In this document: positions 1 through 5,134 of the stretch, in pieces
How the letters are laid out: every line of letters begins with the position of its first letter
Numbering within the stretch: position 1 is the first letter of the stretch
Source: Paracoccaceae bacterium
GTDB taxonomy: Bacteria > Pseudomonadota > Alphaproteobacteria > Rhodobacterales > Rhodobacteraceae
Length of the DNA: 5,292 nt
NCBI GenBank assembly: GCA_003561595.1
Contig: PWWF01000095.1
Span: 1-5,292, forward strand
Direction of reading: 5' to 3'
Position numbers and translations under genes: made by a program
Notes under the pieces: model-generated
The model's database searches: none
What the model was told of the DNA's origin: nothing
The model's input: the letters and a program-made list of their open reading frames with translations, nothing else

Positions 1-709
1 ACTCCTTCTCGGCTGCGAATTGTTGTGCCTGCTGGGTCCAGCCGTCACGTTCGATCCGGCCCTTGAACGACAGCTTGTCATCCATATAGGCAATCTCGGG
101 CGCGGTCCAAGCGGCAATCTGATCAAAATGGAACACGCCATTCTCATGCAGCAGCGATTCCAGCTTGGGGCCGACACCGGAAATCTTTTTCAGATTGTCC
201 GGCTTGCCGTCGCGCGCCTCGGTCAGCAGGTTGGCGGGCCTTGTGCCTTCGACCTCTGCGGCAGCCTCTGCCTTGGGGGCCTTTTCGGCCTTTGCCTTGG
301 GCGCGGGTTTGGCGGGCGCGGGGGCTGCAGCCTCAACCGCAAAGCCCGATACCGACCCGGTGCCGATGGCGGCCTTGACGCCGGTGCCATCCGCACCCGA
401 GGCCAGGATATCCGTCACCCGCAGCAGCGTCAGCTTCTGGCGGTGGCCCTTGGTGCGCTGCGAGCTGTGCTTGCGGCGGCGCTTGACGTAATGGATGACC
501 TTGTCGGCCTTGACCTGATCGATCACCTCGGCCTGAACACCGGCACCGTCGATCATGGGCGTGCCGATCACGGGGCTATCGCCGCCGATCATCAGAATAT
601 CGTTGAACTGGACGGTTTCACCCGCCTGGGCGGCAATCCGCTCCACGCGCAGCAGATCGCCTGCCTGCACACGGTATTGCTTGCCACCGGTTTTGAGGAC
701 CGCAAACAT
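1..709 (-). CDS. rplU: 50S ribosomal protein L21 with C-terminal H3TH/helix-hairpin-helix extension (3' end outside window)
   Basis: Translating the minus strand from ATG at 709 gives 236 codons without a stop before the window edge. Residues 1-102 are a complete bacterial L21: the start MFAVLKTGGKQYRV, the basic stretch VKRRRKHSSQRTKGHRQ (75-91) that contacts 23S rRNA, and the end LTLLRVTDI. L21 is normally about 100 residues. Here an Ala/Pro/Lys-rich linker (about 125-165) leads into a second domain (about 171-235) with a helix-hairpin-helix core, NLKKISGVGPKLESLL, followed by FHFDQIAAW and KGRIERDGW. That matches the H3TH-type domain (COG3743-like) also found at the C-terminus of some alphaproteobacterial NuoE proteins. 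The start is supported by AAGGA eight bases upstream. rpmA (L27) usually follows rplU and would lie left of the window. The L21 identity is certain; the role of the extension is unknown. Confidence 0.95.
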   Translation of the reverse strand, partial: MFAVLKTGGKQYRVQAGDLLRVERIAAQAGETVQFNDILMIGGDSPVIGTPMIDGAGVQAEVIDQVKADKVIHYVKRRRKHSSQRTKGHRQKLTLLRVTDILASGADGTGVKAAIGTGSVSGFAVEAAAPAPAKPAPKAKAEKAPKAEAAAEVEGTRPANLLTEARDGKPDNLKKISGVGPKLESLLHENGVFHFDQIAAWTAPEIAYMDDKLSFKGRIERDGWTQQAQQFAAEKE

Positions 710-747
710 CGGTCTGTTCCTTCTCTTCTCTGCCGCGCCCTGTGGCC

Positions 748-837
748 CCCGGATAAAACCGGGCGTTTCCTCTGCCTCGGGCAGCGCGCCGGGACTATCC
801 CGGGCAATAACGCATTGCCGCGCGGGCCGGATGCCCG
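748..837 (-). promoter_or_regulatory. Structured 5' leader of rplU (four short hairpins)
   Basis: Between the predicted rplU start site (about 843) and its ATG (709) the leader RNA can form four short perfect stems. In transcript order they are 823-827/833-837 (CGGGC/GCCCG), 803-808/814-819 (6 bp, 5-nt loop), 789-794/798-803 (CCGGGA/TCCCGG, 3-nt loop) and 748-752/759-763 (6-nt A/T loop). The middle two share base 803, so they compete at their tips, and the CCGGG-type arms could pair with one another in other ways. Ribosomal protein leaders often carry autoregulatory sites, and L21 leaders are known in other bacteria, but I do not recognise a described family here. Short stems also arise by chance in GC-rich DNA. 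Confidence 0.4.
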
Positions 838-849
838 AACGGTGCGCAC

Positions 850-878
850 GCTATGGTCCAAGCGTGGCGCACTGTCAA
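850..878 (-). promoter_or_regulatory. Predicted sigma-70 promoter of rplU
   Basis: On the minus strand there is a perfect -35 box TTGACA (878-873), a 17-bp spacer, and CATAGC (855-850) at the -10 position, which has 3 of 6 consensus bases including the central ATA. The predicted start near 843 is an A. The segment between the -10 box and the start is GTGCGC, a GC-rich discriminator as expected for stringently controlled ribosomal promoters. The promoter lies 141 bp upstream of the rplU ATG and 13 bp from the G-quadruplex hairpin. Confidence 0.6.
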
Positions 879-890
879 GCCACCTCTGCC

Positions 891-964
891 CGGCCCCGCG
901 CATCCTGCGACCGGCGCGCAGGGGTGGGTGGGTGGGCGTGCCGGTCGGGGGATGCGCGGGGCCG
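891..964. repeat. Long imperfect inverted repeat between ppk2 and rplU
   Basis: The outer arms 891-905 and 950-964 are perfect 15-bp reverse complements (CGGCCCCGCGCATCC / GGATGCGCGGGGCCG). After a two-base mismatch on each side, 908-915 and 940-947 (CGACCGGC / GCCGGTCG) add eight more pairs, giving 23 pairs around a 24-nt apical loop (916-939). The element starts 8 bases after the ppk2 stop. An alternative small stem, 958-962/967-971, directly follows the stop. No T tract follows on the minus strand, so it is not a standard intrinsic terminator, although it may end or attenuate ppk2 transcription. It could also be one copy of a dispersed extragenic palindrome. The pairing is read directly; the function is inference. 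Confidence 0.85.
921..936 (+). other. Perfect four-tract G-quadruplex motif
   Basis: The plus strand reads GGGGTGGGTGGGTGGG: four G tracts of at least three, separated by single T loops. Single-base loops are known to give very stable parallel quadruplexes. The motif fills the apical loop of the inverted repeat at 891-964. The minus strand carries the matching C tracts, which could form an i-motif. The plus strand is the template for both flanking minus-strand genes, so a folded quadruplex would lie in the path of polymerase running from ppk2 towards rplU. It resembles the pilE-upstream quadruplex of Neisseria gonorrhoeae, but nothing here suggests antigenic variation. Confidence 0.8.
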
Positions 965-971
965 CTGCCCC

Positions 972-1931
972 TTACCCGTTGCCGCCCATCACATGCCCCA
1001 ACTCGGCCCCGGACAACACGACATGACGGGCGCGGCCCACAATCAACGGATCGGGCGCGCGCGCGATGGCGGGGTCCTTGTCGGGATAGTCAAGGGTCGA
1101 CAGGAAATGCTTCATGCTTTCCAGGCGCGCGCGTTTCTTGTCCTTGGACTTGATGACCGTCCAGGGGGCATCGGCCGTGTCGGTATAGAAGAACATCGCC
1201 TCTTTCGCCTGGGTATAGTCATCCCATTTGTTCAGGCTCGCCTTGTCGATGGGCGAGAGCTTCCAGCGCTTGAGCGGATCGGTCTCGCGCGCGGCAAAGC
1301 GGCGGCGCTGTTCAACTGGCGTGACCGAGAACCAGAACTTGAACATCCGGATGCCGGACCGCACCAGCATGCGTTCGAATTCCGGGGCCTGGCGCATGAA
1401 TTCCAGATATTCTGCCGGGTTGCAAAACCCCATCACCCGCTCGACCCCCGCGCGGTTGTACCAGGACCGGTCATAGAACACCATTTCGCCCGAACTGGGC
1501 AGATGTTCGACATAGCGCTGGAAATACCACTGGCCCTGTTCGCGCTCGGACGGTTTGTTCAGCGCCACGACACGGGCGAAACGCGGGTTCAGATGCTCGG
1601 TGAAACGCTTGATCGTGCCGCCCTTGCCCGCCGCATCTCGGCCCTCGAACAGGATCACGAAGCGCTCGCCCGTCTCGATGGCCCATTTCTGCACCTTCAG
1701 CAATTCCGCCTGCAACAGCGCCTTTTCGCGCTCGTAGGTCTTGCGCGCCATCTTGGTGCGATAGGGATAACGGTCGGATTCGAAATAGCGCCGGATCTCG
1801 TCAGTGCTCAACGTAGCCGGATCGGGCGGGGCGCGTCGCGGGGCCGCCGCCGCGCCATCCCTGCCCTGTGATGTTCCTCCGGCGGGGATGGCATCGGAAA
1901 GCTGGCGGGGCTCGGGGCCGGTATCGGGCAT
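972..1931 (-). CDS. ppk2: PPK2-family polyphosphate:nucleotide phosphotransferase
   Basis: This 319-residue protein is a single-domain polyphosphate kinase 2, which transfers phosphate between inorganic polyphosphate and nucleoside diphosphates to make ATP or GTP, probably in the cytosol. Residues 1-45 are Pro/Ala-rich and probably disordered. The P-loop kinase fold follows: FVILFEGRDAAGKGGTIKRF (91-110) holds the Walker A loop, with D99 and K103. VFYDRSWYNRAGVERVMGF (151-169) holds the Walker B Asp154 and the arginine-rich lid. KFWFSVTPVEQRRRF and KRWKLSPID follow, both typical of the family. The length suits single-domain PPK2 proteins. The ATG at 1931 has AGGAG at 1942-1938, six bases upstream. 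Whether ADP or GDP is preferred cannot be read from the sequence. It is divergent from the acyltransferase and 262 bp upstream of rplU on the same strand. An FNR box suggests oxygen control. Confidence 0.93.
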   Translation of the reverse strand: MPDTGPEPRQLSDAIPAGGTSQGRDGAAAAPRRAPPDPATLSTDEIRRYFESDRYPYRTKMARKTYEREKALLQAELLKVQKWAIETGERFVILFEGRDAAGKGGTIKRFTEHLNPRFARVVALNKPSEREQGQWYFQRYVEHLPSSGEMVFYDRSWYNRAGVERVMGFCNPAEYLEFMRQAPEFERMLVRSGIRMFKFWFSVTPVEQRRRFAARETDPLKRWKLSPIDKASLNKWDDYTQAKEAMFFYTDTADAPWTVIKSKDKKRARLESMKHFLSTLDYPDKDPAIARAPDPLIVGRARHVVLSGAELGHVMGGNG

Positions 1932-1966
1932 GGGACGCTCCTGAACAAGGTCATTTGAAAGGGGTC

Positions 1967-1972
1967 AGCATA
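1967..1972 (-). promoter_or_regulatory. Predicted -10 box of ppk2
   Basis: The minus strand reads TATGCT (1972-1967), 4 of 6 matches to TATAAT, implying a start near 1960 and a leader of about 29 nt. A weak -35 match, ACGACA (1995-1990), lies at 17-bp spacing, but the FNR box covers that place. The predicted start base is a T and the nearest purine is 4 nt further on, which lowers confidence in the exact position. Confidence 0.45.
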
Positions 1973-1980
1973 GACGAACA

Positions 1981-2024
1981 TCGCGCCACTGTCGTTGATC
2001 CCGATCAAACCCGCCATGGCGCGA
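1981..2024. repeat. 8-bp inverted repeat surrounding the FNR box
   Basis: TCGCGCCA (1981-1988) and TGGCGCGA (2017-2024) are perfect reverse complements 28 bp apart. Their centre, 2002.5, is one base from the centre of the FNR box. One arm lies between the ppk2 -10 box and the FNR site, the other upstream of it. They could be half-sites for a second dimeric regulator or chance in GC-rich DNA. Confidence 0.55.
1995..2008. promoter_or_regulatory. Consensus FNR/FnrL-type operator
   Basis: The sequence TTGATCCCGATCAA is an exact match to the Crp/Fnr-family consensus TTGAT-N4-ATCAA bound by FNR, FnrL and FixK. Its centre (2001.5) is at -41.5 from the ppk2 start predicted from TATGCT, with 22 bp between box and -10. 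That is the standard geometry of a class II FNR-activated promoter. The start of the acyltransferase lies 109 bp away on the other side, so an effect there is possible but less clear. Which family member binds is inference; FnrL is the usual oxygen sensor in Rhodobacterales. Confidence 0.75.
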
Positions 2025-2034
2025 CACAACGCGG

Positions 2035-2073
2035 GCCCAAAGCGCTTGCCCAAAGCGCTTGCACAGAGCGCTC
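2035..2073. repeat. Three tandem 13-bp repeats with palindromic cores
   Basis: Two identical units GCCCAAAGCGCTT occupy 2035-2047 and 2048-2060, and a third, GCACAGAGCGCTC (10 of 13 identical), occupies 2061-2073. Each ends in an 8-bp palindrome: AAGCGCTT, AAGCGCTT, then GAGCGCTC. The third differs at both outer bases in a way that keeps the symmetry. The array ends 43 bp before the acyltransferase start, over the region where its promoter should lie. A tandem operator is plausible; slippage duplication is the alternative. Confidence 0.7.
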
Positions 2074-2116
2074 AAGCAGGATTTACCCCCCATGAGTTTC
2101 CTGCAAGAGTGCGCGC

Positions 2117-3547
2117 ATGTTCGAACCTGTAGAGCTACCGTATTGGGCTTTGGTGCTGATCCTCGGCTTTGCTGCGGTCACGTTCGCCTCGCATTTCCTG
2201 TTCCCCTCGGTGCGCTGGTTCTTCCGCCGCCGCATGGAACGCGCGGTCGCCCGGCTGAATACCCGCCTGCAGCGCCCGATAGAGCCGTTCAAGATCATGC
2301 GCCGCGAGGATCAGGTCACGCGGCTGATCTATGACCCGCAGGTGATGGAAGCCGTGCGCGCCTATGCCCGCGAAGAAGGCGTGCCGCCGAATGTCGCGTT
2401 CGAGAAGGCCCGGTCCTACGCGCGCGAGATCGTGCCGGGTTTTTCCACCGCCACCTATTTCGGCTTTGCCATCAAACTGGCGCAGCGGCTCAGCCAGGGG
2501 CTTTACAAGGTGCGGCTGGGGGGCGCGGACAACCCGGAACTGGCCAAGGTCGATAGCGATGCCTCCGTCGTGTTCGTGATGAATCACCGCTCGAACATGG
2601 ATTATGTGCTGATCACATGGTTGGCCTCGCAGCATTCGGCGCTCAGCTATGCCGTGGGCGAATGGGCACGGGTCTGGCCGCTCAAGGCGCTGATCCGGGC
2701 GATGGGGGCCTATTTCATCCGGCGACGCTATTCCAACACGCTCTATCGCGCAGTTCTGGCGCGCTATGTGCAGATGTCGATTCAGCAAGGCACGACACAG
2801 GCGATCTTTCCCGAAGGCGGGCTCAGCCTGACAGGCGCGGTCGGCCCTGCGCGCAAGGGGCTGTTGCATTACATCGTGCGCGGCTTCAACCTGCATGAAG
2901 GGCCAGATGTCGTCTTTGTGCCGGTCGCGCTGAATTATGACCGGGTGCTGGAAGATCGCGTGCTGATCAGCGCGGGTCTGCAGGGCATCCGGCGCTTTCC
3001 CGTGCGGGTGCGCGTGGTGCTGGGCTTCACGCTGCGCATCCTGTGGCGCAAGGCGCGCGGGCGGTTCACGCGCTTTGGCAATGCGGCCGTGTGCTATGGC
3101 GCGCCGCTCTCGCTGCGCGGTTTTCTGACCCAGTCACCCGATGCCAGCACCGAATCGCTGGCCGAGGCGCTGATGGAGCGCATCCGCGCCGCTGTCCCGA
3201 TCCTGCCCGTGCCGTTGGCCGCCGCCACGCTGGTGCGCTGCGCAGGCGATGCCAGCCGCACTGACTTGCACGCGCAGGCCGCAGATATCCTGGCCACGCT
3301 TCAGGAACGCCACGCCTGGGTGCATCTGGATGCCGAGGATGTCGCCGCCGCTGTCGATGCCGGGCTGGCCGGGCTGGCGCTGCGCGGCGTGATCGAGATC
3401 GCGCAGGACCATATCCGCACCGCCCCGGGCGAGGATGATGTGCTGGGCTATTACGCGGCCTCGACCCTGCAGCGCTGCGATTCGGACGATGGAATCGCCC
3501 CGGATGCGCGGATGATGCTGGATCACCCGGATACTCAGCGCAGCTAA
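2117..3547 (+). CDS. PlsB-like glycerol-3-phosphate / lysophosphatidate acyltransferase
   Basis: This 476-residue protein has the glycerolipid acyltransferase domain. Residues 8-30 form a hydrophobic segment followed by RRRMER, a likely inner-membrane anchor. Motif I is NHRSNMDY with the HX4D pair H157/D162. Motif II is GAYFIRRRYSNTLYRAVL (197-214), motif III FPEGGLSLTG (231-240), and motif IV VPVALNYDRVLED (268-280). NHRSNMDY and GAYFIRR resemble PlsB (glycerol-3-phosphate 1-acyltransferase) more than PlsC. It is shorter than E. coli PlsB (about 807 residues). Motif III has Leu where PlsB has Arg (EGGRSR). Residues about 345-476 form an alanine-rich tail I cannot assign. The ATG at 2117 is the only in-frame ATG after the stop codon at 2093, with a weak AAGAG at 2105-2109. 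The likely substrate is glycerol-3-phosphate with acyl-CoA or acyl-ACP; PlsC-type activity is the alternative. Confidence 0.85.
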   Translation: MFEPVELPYWALVLILGFAAVTFASHFLFPSVRWFFRRRMERAVARLNTRLQRPIEPFKIMRREDQVTRLIYDPQVMEAVRAYAREEGVPPNVAFEKARSYAREIVPGFSTATYFGFAIKLAQRLSQGLYKVRLGGADNPELAKVDSDASVVFVMNHRSNMDYVLITWLASQHSALSYAVGEWARVWPLKALIRAMGAYFIRRRYSNTLYRAVLARYVQMSIQQGTTQAIFPEGGLSLTGAVGPARKGLLHYIVRGFNLHEGPDVVFVPVALNYDRVLEDRVLISAGLQGIRRFPVRVRVVLGFTLRILWRKARGRFTRFGNAAVCYGAPLSLRGFLTQSPDASTESLAEALMERIRAAVPILPVPLAAATLVRCAGDASRTDLHAQAADILATLQERHAWVHLDAEDVAAAVDAGLAGLALRGVIEIAQDHIRTAPGEDDVLGYYAASTLQRCDSDDGIAPDARMMLDHPDTQRS

Positions 3548-3558
3548 AGACATAAAAT

Positions 3559-3564
3559 TACAAT
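3559..3564 (+). promoter_or_regulatory. Possible -10 box of ccr
   Basis: TACAAT matches TATAAT at 5 of 6 positions and lies in an unusually A/T-rich patch (3545-3578) just after the acyltransferase stop. No good -35 box lies 16-18 bp upstream, so the promoter would need an activator. A start near 3571 would give a leader of about 115 nt. No terminator is visible between the two genes, so co-transcription with the acyltransferase remains possible. Confidence 0.35.
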
Positions 3565-3617
3565 ATCGTCTCTTTTTGGGTTGCATTGTTGCGCACCCAT
3601 ATCTATCCATGCTGCAA

Positions 3618-3663
3618 GTGCCGCATGGGGCGCTGCGTTGCAGCAAAGCCATGCACTCGGCAC
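3618..3663 (+). promoter_or_regulatory. Stem-loop in the ccr leader
   Basis: The leader can fold into a 46-nt stem-loop: GTGCC (3618-3622) pairs with GGCAC (3659-3663), and GCATGG (3623-3628) with CCATGC (3649-3654) across a 4-nt bulge. Inside, GCTGC (3632-3636) pairs with GCAGC (3640-3644) around GTT. That is 16 perfect pairs ending 12 nt before the GGAGG ribosome binding site. Two competing pairings exist: CCATGC 3607-3612 with GCATGG 3623-3628, and GCTGCAA 3611-3617 with TTGCAGC 3638-3644. The folding is inferred by eye, without energy calculation. Confidence 0.5.
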
Positions 3664-3675
3664 GCGATCAGGAAT

Positions 3676-3680
3676 GGAGG
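3676..3680 (+). promoter_or_regulatory. Ribosome binding site that fixes the ccr start
   Basis: GGAGG lies five bases before the ATG at 3686. It decides against a longer reading from the TTG at 3581, which would add 35 residues unlike the family. Confidence 0.8.
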
Positions 3681-3685
3681 CTGAC

Positions 3686-4975
3686 ATGGCTCTGGACACC
3701 CAAGACGGAATTGCACCCTACGACGCCCCCGAAAAGGACCTGTATGAGGTCGGCGAAATGCCCCCCCTGGGTTATGTGCCCAAGCAGATGTATGCTTGGG
3801 CCATCCGGCGCGAGCGCCATGGCGAACCCGATCAGGCCATGCAGGTCGAGGTCGTGGATGTCCCCAGGCTCGACAGTCACGAGGTGCTGGTTCTGGTGAT
3901 GGCCGCGGGCGTGAATTACAATGGCATCTGGGCGGGGCTGGGTCAGCCGATCTCACCCTTTGACGTGCACAAGGCGCCCTTCCATATCGCGGGCTCGGAT
4001 GCCTCGGGCATCGTCTGGGCCGTGGGGTCCGCCGTCAAGCGCTGGAAGGTCGGCGATGAGGTTGTCATCCACTGCAATCAGGATGATGGCGATGACGAGC
4101 ATTGCAATGGCGGCGACCCGATGTTCTCGCCCACGCAGCGCATCTGGGGCTACGAGACGCCCGATGGCAGCTTCGCGCAGTTCACCAATGTGCAGGCCCA
4201 GCAGCTCATGCCCCGCCCCAAACACCTGACATGGGAGGAATCGGCCTGCTACACGCTGACACTGGCCACGGCCTACCGGATGCTGTTCGGCCATGAACCC
4301 CATGACCTGAAACCGGGCCAGAATGTGCTGGTCTGGGGCGCGTCAGGCGGTCTTGGGTCCTATGCGATCCAACTGGCCAACACGGCGGGCGCGAACGCGA
4401 TCGGCGTCATCTCGGATGAGAGCAAGCGGCAATTCGTGCTGGATCAGGGCGCGAAGGGCGTCATCAACCGCAAGGAATTCAAGTGCTGGGGGCAATTGCC
4501 GACCGTCAACACGCCCGAATATAACGAATGGCTGAAAGAGGCCCGCAAATTCGGCAAGGCGATCTGGGACATCACCGGCAAGGGCGTCAATGTCGACATG
4601 GTGTTCGAACACCCGGGCGAGGCGACCTTCCCCGTCTCGGCGCTCGTGTGTAAAAAGGGCGGCATGGTCGTGATCTGCGCGGGCACCTCCGGGTTCAACT
4701 GCACCTTTGACGTGCGCTACATGTGGATGCACCAGAAACGTCTGCAGGGCTCGCATTTCGCCCATCTGGCGCAGGCGGCTGCGGCCAACAAGCTGATGGT
4801 CGAGCGTCGGCTGGACCCCTGCATGTCCGAGGTGTTTCCTTGGGATGAAATCCCCGCCGCGCATATGAAGATGTATCGAAACGAGCACAAGCCCGGCAAC
4901 ATGTCGGTGCTGGTGCAGGCCCCGCGCACCGGGTTGCGCACCTTCGAGGATGCGCTGGAAGCGGGCCGCCGCTGA
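3686..4975 (+). CDS. ccr: Crotonyl-CoA carboxylase/reductase
   Basis: This 429-residue enzyme carries out the NADPH-dependent reductive carboxylation of crotonyl-CoA to (2S)-ethylmalonyl-CoA, the defining step of the ethylmalonyl-CoA pathway for acetyl-CoA assimilation. It belongs to the zinc-independent medium-chain dehydrogenase/reductase family. The N-terminal substrate domain contains AAGVNYNGIWAGLG (73-86) and HIAGSDASGIVWAVG (100-114). The nucleotide-binding motif is VWGASGGLGSYAIQL (216-230). VFEHPGEATFPVS (306-318) and RYMWMHQKRLQGSHFA (344-359) are characteristic of Ccr rather than simple crotonyl-CoA reductases or quinone reductases. Asn79 and His357 probably correspond to the CO2-pocket residues Asn81 and His365 of the Kitasatospora enzyme. 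The start MALDTQ and total length match Rhodobacter Ccr. It follows the acyltransferase by 138 bp and ends before a strong terminator. The protein looks intact and active. Confidence 0.97.
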   Translation: MALDTQDGIAPYDAPEKDLYEVGEMPPLGYVPKQMYAWAIRRERHGEPDQAMQVEVVDVPRLDSHEVLVLVMAAGVNYNGIWAGLGQPISPFDVHKAPFHIAGSDASGIVWAVGSAVKRWKVGDEVVIHCNQDDGDDEHCNGGDPMFSPTQRIWGYETPDGSFAQFTNVQAQQLMPRPKHLTWEESACYTLTLATAYRMLFGHEPHDLKPGQNVLVWGASGGLGSYAIQLANTAGANAIGVISDESKRQFVLDQGAKGVINRKEFKCWGQLPTVNTPEYNEWLKEARKFGKAIWDITGKGVNVDMVFEHPGEATFPVSALVCKKGGMVVICAGTSGFNCTFDVRYMWMHQKRLQGSHFAHLAQAAAANKLMVERRLDPCMSEVFPWDEIPAAHMKMYRNEHKPGNMSVLVQAPRTGLRTFEDALEAGRR

Positions 4976-4999
4976 CCCACCACCCCGGCTGATCACACC

Positions 5000-5033
5000 G
5001 GGCCGCGCGGCTTTTCGCCGAGCGGCCCTTTTT
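5000..5033 (+). terminator. Intrinsic terminator of ccr
   Basis: GGGCCGC (5000-5006) pairs with GCGGCCC (5022-5028). After one G/A mismatch, CGGC (5008-5011) pairs with GCCG (5017-5020) around TTTTC. Five T follow at 5029-5033. The element begins 25 bp after the ccr stop. Confidence 0.93.
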
Positions 5034-5134
5034 CCTGTGCGCGTGTCAATGTTTTCCTAATCCCGAACGGGCTATGCTGTCCGGAACGCTGTTGCGTTGC
5101 CTGCCTGTGTCACCGTGTTTATGGAGTGTCCGTC

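Noticed and set aside
958..971. GGGGC/GCCCC stem directly after the ppk2 stop as a simple intrinsic terminator
   Set aside because: The stem is only five pairs with no T tract on the minus strand, and its arm is shared with the much longer inverted repeat.
20..1153. 377-codon open frame on the plus strand across rplU, the intergenic region and the end of ppk2
   Set aside because: It is antisense to two confidently identified genes, its translation shows no known domain, and such long open shadows are common opposite GC-rich genes.
555..1871. 438-codon open frame on the plus strand opposite ppk2
   Set aside because: It lies almost wholly antisense to ppk2, whose family motifs are unmistakable; it has low-complexity composition and no sensible ribosome binding site or domain.
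2135..2896. 253-codon open frame on the minus strand opposite the acyltransferase
   Set aside because: It is antisense to conserved acyltransferase motifs and is His/Arg-rich as expected for a shadow frame.
3581..3685. 35-residue N-terminal extension of Ccr from TTG at 3581
   Set aside because: The segment has no family similarity as I recall it, lies over the structured leader, and the ATG at 3686 has a strong GGAGG and gives the normal Ccr N-terminus.
4343..4996. 217-codon open frame on the minus strand opposite ccr
   Set aside because: It is the reverse complement of a highly conserved gene, and its composition reflects ccr codon constraints.
5062..5071. CCCGAACGGG palindrome between ccr and the small gene
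   Set aside because: Four-pair arms with a two-base centre are expected by chance in DNA this rich in GC.
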